From the NCBI RefSeq assembly GCF_025630775.1, contig NZ_JAOSZE010000018.1:1-64000 (forward strand): DNA of 64,000 nt. Reading direction: 5' to 3'. Below, piece after piece: positions 22,329 through 30,512 of the stretch. Below the pieces are notes generated by a model. It was not told the origin of the DNA. It worked only from the letters and a program-made list of their open reading frames with translations, and searched no databases. The translations under genes were made by a program, and so were the position numbers. Position 1 is the first letter of the stretch. Every line of letters begins with the position of its first letter. Origin of the DNA: Actinoplanes sp. KI2 (GTDB lineage: Bacteria; Actinomycetota; Actinomycetes; Mycobacteriales; Micromonosporaceae).

Positions 22329-24950
22329 CTACCCGCGCGTGGGCCTGGTCGGCACGGTCGTCGGTACGGTCACGGTCGGCGTCACCGTCGGTGCCACGGT
22401 CGGCTCGGTGGTGGTCGGCGTCCCGCCGCCGTTCTGGCCGCCGTTGTTGCCTTGCCCGCCACCGTCGTTCTTGCCGGTGCCGTCGCAGGTGCCGTTGACC
22501 ACGGGCACTGCGCAGGTCGGCGGCGTCACCGGCGGGGTCGGTGGCGGCGTGGCCGGCTTGATCCCGTTGCCGAACTTGTCCGGTTCGCCGGTGGTCACCC
22601 GCGCCGGGAAGTCCTGGTTCTTCCAGTTCATCCTCTCGGCCGCGGTGTCCAGGAACTGCTTCCAGATCCGCGACGGAGTGTTGGCGCCGAACATGTTCTT
22701 GCCGGTGAGCGGATCCTTCAGCGGCACCCGCTTGTCCTTGCCGCCGACCCAGACCGTGACGGCCAGTTGCGGGATGCCGCCGACGAACCAGCAGTCGCCC
22801 GAGCCGCCGTCGTCGCCCTTCGCGGTCGTGTACTCCCAGGTGCCGGACTTGGCGATGCTTTCCCGGCCGCCGTCGAGATCCCGGTTGTCGGCGATGACGA
22901 TCTTCTTGAGCACCCCGTCGAGGTTGGCCATCTGGTCGGCGTCGAAGACCCGGTTGCCGCCGGCCTTCTCCGGGTTCAGGTACGAGACCTTGCCGGTGTC
23001 CGGGTCGACCCGCTTGATCTTCTCGATGAAGTGCGCCGGGTGGTGCACGCCGCCGGCGACGATGGTGGCGACGCCCTCGGCGTGCTCGAGCGGCGGGACC
23101 CGGTACTGCCCGAAGGCGACCTCGTTGTCGAAGTAGCCGTTCCGCATCCAGGTCGACTTGTCGGTCGTGGTCAGGTCGACGAGCTTGCCGCCGTCGGTGT
23201 ACATGTGCTTGAGCCCGGCCGCCTTGGCCGCGGCGATCACCTTGTCCCGCCCGATCGCGTCGGCGATCCAGTAGAACGGGAAGTTGTACGACTTGATCGT
23301 CGCCGTCTCCAGTGGGCAGTTCCGGCCGTTGCCGCCGCAGATCTTGCCCGGGTCGGCGCCCGCGTTGCTGATCACCGAGCCGTTGGGCCGCTTCTTCTTG
23401 TCGTCCCAGGTGCTCTGGAAGGACAAACCCTCCTTCAGCCCGGCCGCCAGGGTGTAGATCTTGAAGCTCGAGCCGGGGGACTGGCCGCCGATGACCCCGG
23501 AGCCGTCGCCCGCCATGTAGCCGCCGTAGTCGATGCCGTTGGGCTTGTCCCCGCCGTAGTAGCCGAGCACCCGCCCGGTGTTCGGGTCGATGCCGATCAC
23601 CGCGGCCTGATAGGTGGCCGGTGTCTTGTGCATCGGCGAGCTCTCGCTCTGCCGGGAACCCGCTTCCTCGGCCGCCTTCTGCACGTCCGGGACGATCGTC
23701 GTGGTGATCGTGAGCCCGCCCTTGTCGAAGTCGGCCTGGGAGATGCCGAGCCCGGCGAGCTCGTTCTGCACGTGCCGGAAGATCATGCCGACCGGCTTGT
23801 TCGCGGCGCAGGTCTTGCACGAGTTCGCGGTGGGCTTACGGACCGTCGGGTACTTCCGGGCGGCATACTCGGCGGGGCTGATCCAGCCCATCTCGAGCAT
23901 GTTCTTCATCGTGTACTCCCACCGGTCCTTGGCGCCGGTGGGGTTGTAGTTCGGGTCGTAGCCCCGGTCCGCGGAGTTGGGGTAGGGCTGCTTGATGATC
24001 GAGGCGAGCACCGCGGCCTCGGACGCCGAGATGGCGTTCTTCTGCCCGGCCGGCGTGGTCACCGACTTGCCGAAGTAGCCCTGCGCCGCGGCCTCGATGC
24101 CGTACCTGCCCTCACCGAGGTCGATGTAGTTCAGGTACATGCCCATGATCTGGTCTTTGTTGTACGTCGACTCGAGCTTGCGGGCGATGACCGCCTCCCG
24201 CAGCTTGCGGTTGATGCTGATCGCCTTCAGGTCGGCCGCGTGCCGCGCGTACTGCTGGGTGATCGTCGAGGCGCCCTGGGTCGCGCCGCCGGTGAAGTTG
24301 TTCCACGCGGCCCGGACGATGCCCTTCACGTCGATGCCGTGGTGGGTGTAGAAATTCTTGTCCTCGGCGGCCGCGACGGCGTGCTCGACGACCTTGTTGA
24401 TCTGCGCTTCCGGCACCACGGTGCGGTTCGCGTCGCCCAGCCGGGCCAGCACGGCGCCCGTGCTGTCCAGGATCACGTTCGACTGGTCCTCGGTGACCGG
24501 GGAGGGCAGCGCGACGTCGTCGAAGAAGTAGGTGCCGCCGACCACGCCGGCGCCCAGCATGATGACGAGCACGGCGGCCGCCGCGGTGAGGAAGTTCCTG
24601 CGCCGGCGGCGTTTCGCGGTCTTCGGCCGGCCATCGGTCGGTGGTGGCGGCGCAGACAGGTCGATGGCCGGCCGCACGGCCGCACGGGCCACCGAGGCGC
24701 TGCCGACGGAGGCGTTGCCCACCGAGGCCCGGCCACCCGCCGAGGCGTTGCCCACCGAGGCCCGGCCACCCGCCGAGGCGTTGCCCACCGAGGCCCGGCC
24801 ACCCGCCGAGGCGCTGCCCACCGAGGCCCGGCCACCCGCCGAAGCGCTGCCCACCGAGGCGCTGCCCACCGACGCGCTGCCCTTGGCGGACGCGCGGCCC
24901 GATGCGGCGTTCCCCTGCCCGGGCACGCCGGCCCGTCCGTACGAATTCAT
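22329..24950 (-). CDS. Class A penicillin-binding protein (transglycosylase/transpeptidase)
   Basis: 873 residues. It makes and cross-links peptidoglycan at the cell membrane. Order: a long cytoplasmic tail (1-118) with Ala/Ser/Val/Gly/Arg repeats, a basic cluster KRRRRR, one membrane helix (about 120-142), a GT51 transglycosylase domain with EDKNFYTHHG (196-205) and GASTITQQYAR, and a transpeptidase domain with SPGSSFK (catalytic Ser494, Lys497), SYN (554-556) and KSGT. The C-terminus is a Pro/Thr/Gly-rich extracellular tail, commonly seen in actinomycete PBPs. The start has GGGGGAC upstream. The odd feature is the repeat-encoded N-terminal tail (33-bp units at 24721-24852), which is likely variable between strains. 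Confidence 0.95.
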   Translation of the reverse strand: MNSYGRAGVPGQGNAASGRASAKGSASVGSASVGSASAGGRASVGSASAGGRASVGNASAGGRASVGNASAGGRASVGNASVGSASVARAAVRPAIDLSAPPPPTDGRPKTAKRRRRRNFLTAAAAVLVIMLGAGVVGGTYFFDDVALPSPVTEDQSNVILDSTGAVLARLGDANRTVVPEAQINKVVEHAVAAAEDKNFYTHHGIDVKGIVRAAWNNFTGGATQGASTITQQYARHAADLKAISINRKLREAVIARKLESTYNKDQIMGMYLNYIDLGEGRYGIEAAAQGYFGKSVTTPAGQKNAISASEAAVLASIIKQPYPNSADRGYDPNYNPTGAKDRWEYTMKNMLEMGWISPAEYAARKYPTVRKPTANSCKTCAANKPVGMIFRHVQNELAGLGISQADFDKGGLTITTTIVPDVQKAAEEAGSRQSESSPMHKTPATYQAAVIGIDPNTGRVLGYYGGDKPNGIDYGGYMAGDGSGVIGGQSPGSSFKIYTLAAGLKEGLSFQSTWDDKKKRPNGSVISNAGADPGKICGGNGRNCPLETATIKSYNFPFYWIADAIGRDKVIAAAKAAGLKHMYTDGGKLVDLTTTDKSTWMRNGYFDNEVAFGQYRVPPLEHAEGVATIVAGGVHHPAHFIEKIKRVDPDTGKVSYLNPEKAGGNRVFDADQMANLDGVLKKIVIADNRDLDGGRESIAKSGTWEYTTAKGDDGGSGDCWFVGGIPQLAVTVWVGGKDKRVPLKDPLTGKNMFGANTPSRIWKQFLDTAAERMNWKNQDFPARVTTGEPDKFGNGIKPATPPPTPPVTPPTCAVPVVNGTCDGTGKNDGGGQGNNGGQNGGGTPTTTEPTVAPTVTPTVTVPTTVPTRPTRG
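24721..24852. repeat. Four 33-bp tandem repeats inside the PBP gene
   Basis: Units start at 24721, 24754, 24787 and 24820 and differ at only a few bases; shorter 15-bp relatives follow to about 24890. 33 bp equals 11 codons, so the repeats keep frame and encode an ASVGNASAGGR-type motif in the cytoplasmic tail of the penicillin-binding protein. Confidence 0.9.
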
Positions 24951-25578
24951 GCCGCCGTCCCCCGGTGTGCCATTCGGTAAATACGGTGCGTGAGCACATT
25001 CACACCGCAGAGAATGGGGCGGGTCCTCTTTCGTTCCGGAAGCAAGCGTCCGTCGATCTTCGGCTGCGCACGCATGGCGGCGAACACTACGCGGGATCTC
25101 CCTTTGCTGGCTACTCGAAACGCGGTGGCAGTGAAATTCGACTCAAAACCCAGATTCAGGAAATCCACAGGAATTGCCCCGACAATGGCTGCCACCAGCG
25201 CCGGAACCGAGATCACGCACCCGTCCCACCGGACCATCGGCCGGAATGCCGTCGGCCTGAATCGCTTGGCGGACGTCGAACAATCCGCGGTGGTCCGACA
25301 GCGCTCACCCGAACGCCGACGGCAGTGCGTGCCGTCAATACAGGACATCGACCACCGTACCTCGACCGCGCAAATCGGGGCGATGGCGAGGTCAGGTCAC
25401 CCGAAAGGTGGCGATCGCCGGGCCGCCAGGCGCGGCCGGGGCCGCGGACGGTTACAGATTAACGACATCAAACCCGCAGGTGAAGGACGTCATACCGTCC
25501 GGTTGCCACCATCTGCGAAGATCGCAGATCGGTCCGCTGCTCCGTGGGGATCGCGAAGCCGAGACCGGGGGAGACGCG
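24951..25578. other. 628-bp divergent intergenic region (PBP / PAP2)
   Basis: No convincing gene. The only longish frame, on the minus strand at 24947-25348, lacks a ribosome site, codon bias or family resemblance. Base composition dips between about 24970 and 25200 (AT-rich patches), as expected for promoters of the two divergent genes. Ribosome sites of both neighbours are clear (GGGGGAC before 24950, GGGGGAG before 25579). No palindrome long enough to name was seen. Confidence 0.5.
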
Positions 25579-26364
25579 ATGAGCCTGATCCAGCAGGAGC
25601 CCACCGCCGAAGCCCCGGCGGGGCCGCGCCCGCGGCGCCGGCAGGCGGTACGGCGGGCCCTGTACGAGATCCTGCTGGTCGCGGTGCTGTTCCTGGCGTA
25701 CAAGATCGGCCGGGTCGCCGCCGACGGGCATGTCGGCGAGGCGCTGGCGAACGCCGGGCACGTCTGGAACCTCGAGCGCGCCCTGCACCTGCCCAACGAG
25801 TACGCCCTGCAGCACCTGGTCATCGCCCACGGGTGGCTGATCAAGGCGGCGAACTGCTATTACGCGTACGTCCACTTCCCGGCGACCGCGGCCGCGCTGA
25901 TCTGGCTGTACGTCCGCCGCCCGGCGCGCTACGTCGCCACCCGCCGGCTGCTCGCCTGGCTGACCGCCGCCGCGCTGGTCGTGCACCTGCTCTTCCCGCT
26001 CGCCCCGCCGCGCATGCTCGCCGACGTCGGCATGGTCGACACCGGCCGCCTCTTCGGCCCGGCCGTCTACGGCTCGCCGACCACCGACACGCTCACCAAC
26101 CAGTACGCCGCGATGCCGTCGCTGCACGTCGGGTGGGCCCTCGCCGTCGCGATCGCGCTGATCGGCGCCACCGCCGGCCGGTGGCGATGGCTCTGGCTGG
26201 CCCACCCGGCGCTCACCCTGCTGGTGGTCGTGGTGACCGGTAATCACTACTGGCTGGACGCGGTCGTCGCGAGCGCCCTGCTTGGTGTGGTCGCCGCCGT
26301 GCTCAACGCCAAGAGCGTCACGGCGAAGGCGGCGATCCCGAGCCCGCGCGTCGGCCAGATCTGA
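25579..26364 (+). CDS. PAP2-family membrane phosphatase (AUR1-like)
   Basis: 261 residues from ATG 25579, preceded by GGGGGAG. Six membrane segments are visible. The phosphatase motifs are LFPLAPPRML before TM4, MPSLHVGWAL (C2 motif with catalytic His) and GNHYWLDAVVAS (C3 motif with His and Asp). The arrangement fits the PAP2/inositolphosphotransferase AUR1-like subgroup common in actinobacteria, which act on lipid phosphates such as phosphatidate or phosphoinositol lipids; the exact substrate is not predictable. It is divergent from the PBP gene. Its stop is directly adjacent to the stop of the convergent metallopeptidase gene. Confidence 0.9.
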   Translation: MSLIQQEPTAEAPAGPRPRRRQAVRRALYEILLVAVLFLAYKIGRVAADGHVGEALANAGHVWNLERALHLPNEYALQHLVIAHGWLIKAANCYYAYVHFPATAAALIWLYVRRPARYVATRRLLAWLTAAALVVHLLFPLAPPRMLADVGMVDTGRLFGPAVYGSPTTDTLTNQYAAMPSLHVGWALAVAIALIGATAGRWRWLWLAHPALTLLVVVVTGNHYWLDAVVASALLGVVAAVLNAKSVTAKAAIPSPRVGQI

Positions 26365-27669
26365 TCACACGCAGATCCCGAGACCCTCCAGGACCCCCTT
26401 GCGGTACGCCGAGATCCGGTCGAACGCGGACACCCCGCCGTTGTCCCGGCCCCGCCCGAAGGCCAGCAGCGCCGCCACCGCCTCGTCCAGGTCGCCGGGA
26501 GAAAGCCGCAGGTCGTTGCCGTTCTGATCGCGGGTGAGCAGATCGTTCGTCCACGATCCGGCGAGACAGTCGACGGCCAGCTGCCCGGACCGGCCGCTCG
26601 TCGAGGCGCCCCGCCGATCCTGCGCGGCCCGCGCGAACAGGTCACCCAGCAGCATCCCGACCGCGAAGTCGCCGATCCGGTCGTACAGCTGCGGTCCCAG
26701 GTTCTGCCCGTCGAAGGCGATGAAATCGCCGGAGCGGCAGTAGAGAGCCGCACCGCCCGCGGTCGTGTCCGGGTCGGCGCAGCTCGGCGCCCGCCCGTCG
26801 AACGTCTCGACCCGGACCGGCTGCCACTGCCGGTCGGCGAGATCCGGGAAGGTCCTCGTCCAGTACGCCTGAGCGTCCTGGGCGAGCAGCGTGATCGCCT
26901 TGTCGTACGGCAGATCCCCGCCGCTCTCCGCCTCCCGCGCGTCGCTGAACGGCACCTCGGTGACCTGCAGGTTGTTCGCGTCGTAGCCGGCGCACTTCTT
27001 CGCGCCCTGCTGGATGCCCTCCTGGAAGGCCCGGATCCGGTCGAACGCGTTGCCGTGCGCGCCCTGCGCCCGCGCCGAGGTGCCCGGCTGGTCGCGCAGC
27101 ATCAGCAGGCCGGCCACGGTGTTGTCCAGCTGCCCGGAGGTCGGCTTGCGGAACGCCGTCGAGTGCCCCGCCCGCACGTCGGCCAGCCAGGCCCCGGCGT
27201 AGCAGTCGGCCTGCTGTTCGAGCACCACGGTCGGCTGGCGGGTCCGGCCGAGCCGCACCTGGATCGCGTGCCCGTACTCGTGCGCCATCACCACCCCGAC
27301 TAGCAGCGGCCCGTAATCCTGCTGCAACTGCGGGATCAGCTTCTGCGCGTCCCAGGCGATGAAGTCCCCGTCCGGGCAGTAGAACGCGTTCGGCTGATAG
27401 ACGGTCGCCTCTCCGGCGCAGTCCGGCGCCGGTTTTCGCTCGGTGTACGGATGGAATCCGCCGGTGATCGGCCGGAATCGCTTTCCGCCGGTGAGCGCGG
27501 GAAACTCGGCCTTCCAATACCGCTCGACGTCCCTCAATGACCTGGTCACCGTGTCGGTGGCGGTCGCCGTCGGGCCGGCCGATCTCCCCGGCTCGGACGG
27601 CGCCGGCACCACCCCGCACCCGGCGAGCGACAGCACCAGCACCCCGGCGACGATTCGCAGCGCCCGCAT
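26365..27669 (-). CDS. Lipoprotein neutral zinc metallopeptidase-like protein
   Basis: 434 residues from ATG 27669, which has GGGAGGG upstream. The signal MRALRIVAGVLVLSLAGC carries lipobox LAGC, so the protein is anchored on the outer face of the membrane. The putative zinc site is MAHEYGHAIQVRLG (HExxH-type, His-Glu-x-x-His) with a downstream EQQADCYAGAW that supplies a third ligand, a pattern of the YpfJ-type neutral metallopeptidase family. The second half (from about 250) looks like a degenerate copy of the first (YWTRTFPDL versus YWKAEFPAL; GDFIAFDGQ versus GDFIAWDAQ) but lacks HExxH, so it may be an inactive repeat. Several Cys may form disulfides. Confidence 0.85.
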   Translation of the reverse strand: MRALRIVAGVLVLSLAGCGVVPAPSEPGRSAGPTATATDTVTRSLRDVERYWKAEFPALTGGKRFRPITGGFHPYTERKPAPDCAGEATVYQPNAFYCPDGDFIAWDAQKLIPQLQQDYGPLLVGVVMAHEYGHAIQVRLGRTRQPTVVLEQQADCYAGAWLADVRAGHSTAFRKPTSGQLDNTVAGLLMLRDQPGTSARAQGAHGNAFDRIRAFQEGIQQGAKKCAGYDANNLQVTEVPFSDAREAESGGDLPYDKAITLLAQDAQAYWTRTFPDLADRQWQPVRVETFDGRAPSCADPDTTAGGAALYCRSGDFIAFDGQNLGPQLYDRIGDFAVGMLLGDLFARAAQDRRGASTSGRSGQLAVDCLAGSWTNDLLTRDQNGNDLRLSPGDLDEAVAALLAFGRGRDNGGVSAFDRISAYRKGVLEGLGICV

Positions 27670-27721
27670 CGGCCCTCCCTCGGCATCGGACAACCTCAGG
27701 AGTACCCAACCGTCGCAACCG

Positions 27722-28609
27722 TCAAGACGCCTCCCACCATCGCATTACGCGCAGCGCCCGGGCGGTGTTCCAGCGGCTGGCGCCGGGCTCCTCCAGCCGG
27801 AAGAACTGCTTCCCGGCGTATCCGGTGTACGTCGACCAGCGCCCGTCCCGCCGTCGCGCCCGGCGCACCACCTCGATCGCGTCCGCCAGCCGCTCGTCCC
27901 GCTCGCCGGCGTCGGCGAAGTGTTCGAGCCCGCGCAGCACGTCGAAGTGCCACTCGGGAAACGCCGGAAATTTCGTACTCGCCGGAATTGCCACCGCCCC
28001 GGTGCGGTGCGACCGGTAGAGCCGGTGCCGCAGGAAGAACGCGTGCCCCCGCCCGATCGCCGCGTCCACGCCGACCGTCCCGCCCGCGCGGCGGTAGGCG
28101 TCGAGCGCCTCGAGCGCCTGGATGCTGGTGTGGAACGAGCCGTGCATCGCCCGGTTGCCGTGCGACTTGCAGTTCCACCCGCCGTCGTCGAGCTGCTCTC
28201 CGGCCAGATGCTCGACCAGCCCGTCCAGCCGGTCGGCGTCATACCGGAAAGCGCTGGTCAGCCGCACCACGATCCCGGCGATGCAGGTTTCCGGCACCCG
28301 CCAGCCCCGCTGCCACGCCCAGAGCCGCTCGCACCCGCGCAGCGCCGCGTCATGCCGCTCCGGCAGTCCCAGCCAGAGCAGATGCAGCAGCGTGTACGTC
28401 GTGGACGTCCACTTGGGGGAGTAGACCCCCTCGCCCCAGCCGCCGTCGTCCCGCTGCTCCGCGAGCAGTCGCGCTCCCCACCCCTGAGCGGCGACGCGCC
28501 CGCGCTCCCGAGCCACCTCGTCGTCGCCGGCGCCGGTCAGGTCGCGCAGCACCCGCCAGCGCACCGCCGGATCGCCGTCGAGCAGCCATTCCCGAACGTC
28601 ATCGTCCAC
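27722..28609 (-). CDS. Terpenoid cyclase/prenyltransferase-fold protein
   Basis: 295 residues from GTG 28609. It shows repeated QDDGGW-like motifs (EQRDDGGWGEGVY, EQLDDGGWNCKS) and WAWQRGW, spaced as in alpha-alpha toroids of squalene-hopene cyclases and protein prenyltransferases. Length is about half that of a squalene cyclase and the DxDD catalytic motif of class II cyclases is not seen, so it is unlikely to be a cyclase itself. Similar proteins are widespread in actinomycetes without known function. It lies 11 nt after the GNAT gene on the same strand, and the two are probably co-transcribed. Confidence 0.75.
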   Translation of the reverse strand: MDDDVREWLLDGDPAVRWRVLRDLTGAGDDEVARERGRVAAQGWGARLLAEQRDDGGWGEGVYSPKWTSTTYTLLHLLWLGLPERHDAALRGCERLWAWQRGWRVPETCIAGIVVRLTSAFRYDADRLDGLVEHLAGEQLDDGGWNCKSHGNRAMHGSFHTSIQALEALDAYRRAGGTVGVDAAIGRGHAFFLRHRLYRSHRTGAVAIPASTKFPAFPEWHFDVLRGLEHFADAGERDERLADAIEVVRRARRRDGRWSTYTGYAGKQFFRLEEPGASRWNTARALRVMRWWEAS

Positions 28610-28619
28610 GGTGTCACTA

Positions 28620-29063
28620 CTACCAGCTGCGGCTCATCCAGATCGAGTCCTCCGCCTCGAAGCCGCCGCGCCGATAGAACGCCCGGGCCCGCTCGTTGTG
28701 CGCCTCGGTCTCCAGGAACATCGCCGAAGCCCCGGCCGCGGCCGCCGCCTCGACCAGCGCCGCCAGCGCCCTGCCGCCCAGCCCGCGCCCCGGCGTCCGC
28801 ACGTAGATCTCGTCGAGCAGGCACTCGCGGCCGCCCGACTCGAGCGACCAGCCCCAGGTCAGCACGGCGTACCCGGCGAGCTCCCCGCCCGGGTCCCGAA
28901 TCAGCCAGACCTGCCCGTGGCGGTCGTCGGCCAGCAGCGGCCGCAGCCCGGCAAGCACCCGCTCCCGCTCGAAGGGGTGCCGATCCACCTCGCAGAACTC
29001 CCGGACCAGGGGCAGCAGCAGACTCTCGTCCACCGCACCGGCTCGCACGATCACGCCGTCCAC
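28620..29063 (-). CDS. GNAT-family N-acetyltransferase
   Basis: About 147 residues from GTG 29063; starts further upstream would run into a strong terminator hairpin (29083-29120), so they are rejected. The fold is shown by IVRAGAVDESLLLPLVREF, the beta strand AGYAVLTWGWSLE, LLDEIYVRTPGRGLGGRALAALVEAA (acetyl-CoA pyrophosphate loop R/Q-x-x-G-x-G/A, here RGLGGRA) and FLETEAHNERARAFYRRGGF at the end. It transfers an acetyl group from acetyl-CoA to an unknown amine. It is followed at 11 nt by the cyclase-fold gene. Confidence 0.88.
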   Translation of the reverse strand: MDGVIVRAGAVDESLLLPLVREFCEVDRHPFERERVLAGLRPLLADDRHGQVWLIRDPGGELAGYAVLTWGWSLESGGRECLLDEIYVRTPGRGLGGRALAALVEAAAAAGASAMFLETEAHNERARAFYRRGGFEAEDSIWMSRSW

Positions 29064-29082
29064 GTCCGGATCATAGAACCGG

Positions 29083-29120
29083 GGGCGGTCACACCGGAGG
29101 GGGCTGCGGTGTGACCGCCC
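29083..29120 (-). terminator. Strong 14-bp stem terminator
   Basis: GGGCGGTCACACCG (29083-29096) pairs perfectly with CGGTGTGACCGCCC (29107-29120), 10-nt loop. It lies 38 nt downstream of the stop of the minus-strand secreted protein gene (29158-29580), where a terminator is expected. No U tract. It also sets the upstream limit for the GNAT gene. Confidence 0.75.
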
Positions 29121-29157
29121 GGAACGACCCGAGGAGCCGCAGGGTGCGGTCTTCACC

Positions 29158-29580
29158 TCAGCAGGTGCTGGCGGTCAGCCGAATCTTGTAGATCGGCGTC
29201 CAATTGACGTCCGTGTCGTAATGCGCCTCGGGTGTCTGCCCGGCGATGCATTCCACCTGGACGTCGCTGCCGTTGTAGAGCCGCATCGCCGCGCCGCCGG
29301 TCTGGTCGTTCATTGCGGTGTCCGTGCCGAACCAGTTGCTCAGGCTGTAGGTGCCGTAGTTGTAGAACTTGAAGACGTACCACCCGCTGCCGTAGGGGAC
29401 CGACGCGCAGGCGTAGCCCGACTCGCAGGTGAAGCCCCAGGTCGAGTGGTACACGCGGGAGGCCGCCGCCGGTGACGTGGTCGGCGCCGACGCGGCCTGC
29501 GCGGGCGCGGGAGCGACGACCGCGGTCGCCAGTGCACTCAGGATACTGGCCACGCCGAGGTAGGAAATTCTGCGTTTCAC
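29158..29580 (-). CDS. Small secreted protein, possibly I36-like protease inhibitor
   Basis: 140 residues from GTG 29580, with GGAGGA three nt upstream. MKRRISYLGVASILSALATA is the start of a Sec signal, with a likely cut after AQA near residue 30. The mature protein has about 110 residues with four Cys (CESGYAC, VECIAG, TASTC), many Gly/Tyr and the segment YVFKFYNYGTYSLSNWFG, which resembles secreted actinobacterial peptidase inhibitor I36 or gamma-crystallin-like proteins. It is probably a stable extracellular protein. A strong terminator follows; upstream is the terminator of the ABC importer, so it is an independent transcription unit. Confidence 0.65.
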   Translation of the reverse strand: MKRRISYLGVASILSALATAVVAPAPAQAASAPTTSPAAASRVYHSTWGFTCESGYACASVPYGSGWYVFKFYNYGTYSLSNWFGTDTAMNDQTGGAAMRLYNGSDVQVECIAGQTPEAHYDTDVNWTPIYKIRLTASTC

Positions 29581-29642
29581 GATTCCTCCGGTCAGAATGC
29601 GGTGAGCAATTCCCGGCAAGAGGAACACCGATCCACAATGGC

Positions 29643-29668
29643 CGGTACCTGAAAGCTTCCAGGTACCG
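29643..29668 (-). terminator. Hairpin after the ABC importer operon
   Basis: CGGTACCTG (29643-29651) and CAGGTACCG (29660-29668) form a 9-bp perfect stem with an 8-nt loop AAAGCTTC. It begins two nt after the stop of the last importer gene (29670), as expected for a terminator on the minus strand. No U tract. Confidence 0.65.
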
Positions 29669-29669
29669 T

Positions 29670-30512
29670 TCAGCCCTTGATGGCGCCGGCGGTCATGCCG
29701 GCGACGATCTGGCGGTTGAAGAACAGGAACATGACCAGGGGCGGGATCGTGATCAGCAGGATGTTCATGAAGAGCAGGTTGTACTGCGTGTTGTACTGGC
29801 TCGCGAAGTTGTAGAGCGTCAGCTGCACCGTCGCGTTCTGATCGCCCGGCAGGAAGTACAGCGGGTTCGTGAAGTCGTTGAACACGAAGACCGACTGCAC
29901 CACCACCGAGGTGATGATGACCGGCTTGAGCAGCGGCAGGATCACCCGGAAGAACAGCCGCGCCGGGCCGGCGCCGTCGATGATCGCCGCCTCGTCGAGC
30001 TCCCGCGGGATCGTGCCGATGAAGGCCCGGAACAGCAGGATCACGAAGGCCAGGCCGAACGCCACCTCGACCAGGATCAGGCCGGGCATCGTCCGGAACA
30101 GGCCGAGCTTCTGCAGCACCCAGATCGTCGGCACCACCGCGGGCGGGATGATCAGGCCGGCCAGCACCAAGGCGTTGATCAGCCCGTTCCACCGGCTGCG
30201 TCGGCGCTGCAGTACGAACGCCACCATCGCCCCGAAGACCACCATCAGCGTCACGCTCGCCACGGTCAGGATGGTGCTGTTGATGAACGCGATGATGAGC
30301 ATGTAGTCGCGAGCCTGGAGCACCTCGACGAAGTTCTGCACCAGGCGGAACTGGTGCGGCCAGGAGAAGTCGAGCAGCGACGCCTGCTGCCGGTCCTTGA
30401 CCGCGGTCAGCACGACGAACGCGAACGGGACCAGGAAGACGATCACCGAGAGCACGATCGCCAAGGAGCTGAGCAGGTAGTTCTTGCGGCGCCGCGAGGT
30501 CAGCACGGTCAC
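29670..30512 (-). CDS. ABC sugar importer permease (MalG-like)
   Basis: 280 residues from GTG 30512, which overlaps the stop of the first permease (GTGA at 30509-30512). Six membrane helices are seen. The EAA loop that contacts the ATPase is present as ELDEAAIIDGAGPARLFFRVILPLLKP, identifying it as a carbohydrate uptake CUT1-type permease of the MalG class. It pairs with the permease encoded just upstream and the solute-binding lipoprotein at 31438. No ATPase gene lies in the operon; in actinomycetes a shared MsiK-type ATPase normally serves such importers. The substrate is likely a rhamnose-containing saccharide because of the adjacent GH78 gene (inference). Confidence 0.95.
   Translation of the reverse strand: MTVLTSRRRKNYLLSSLAIVLSVIVFLVPFAFVVLTAVKDRQQASLLDFSWPHQFRLVQNFVEVLQARDYMLIIAFINSTILTVASVTLMVVFGAMVAFVLQRRRSRWNGLINALVLAGLIIPPAVVPTIWVLQKLGLFRTMPGLILVEVAFGLAFVILLFRAFIGTIPRELDEAAIIDGAGPARLFFRVILPLLKPVIITSVVVQSVFVFNDFTNPLYFLPGDQNATVQLTLYNFASQYNTQYNLLFMNILLITIPPLVMFLFFNRQIVAGMTAGAIKG

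Noticed and set aside
24947-25348. Minus-strand frame of 133 codons in the PBP/PAP2 gap
   Set aside because: No ribosome site, no GC3 bias and no recognisable features; it overlaps the PBP start.
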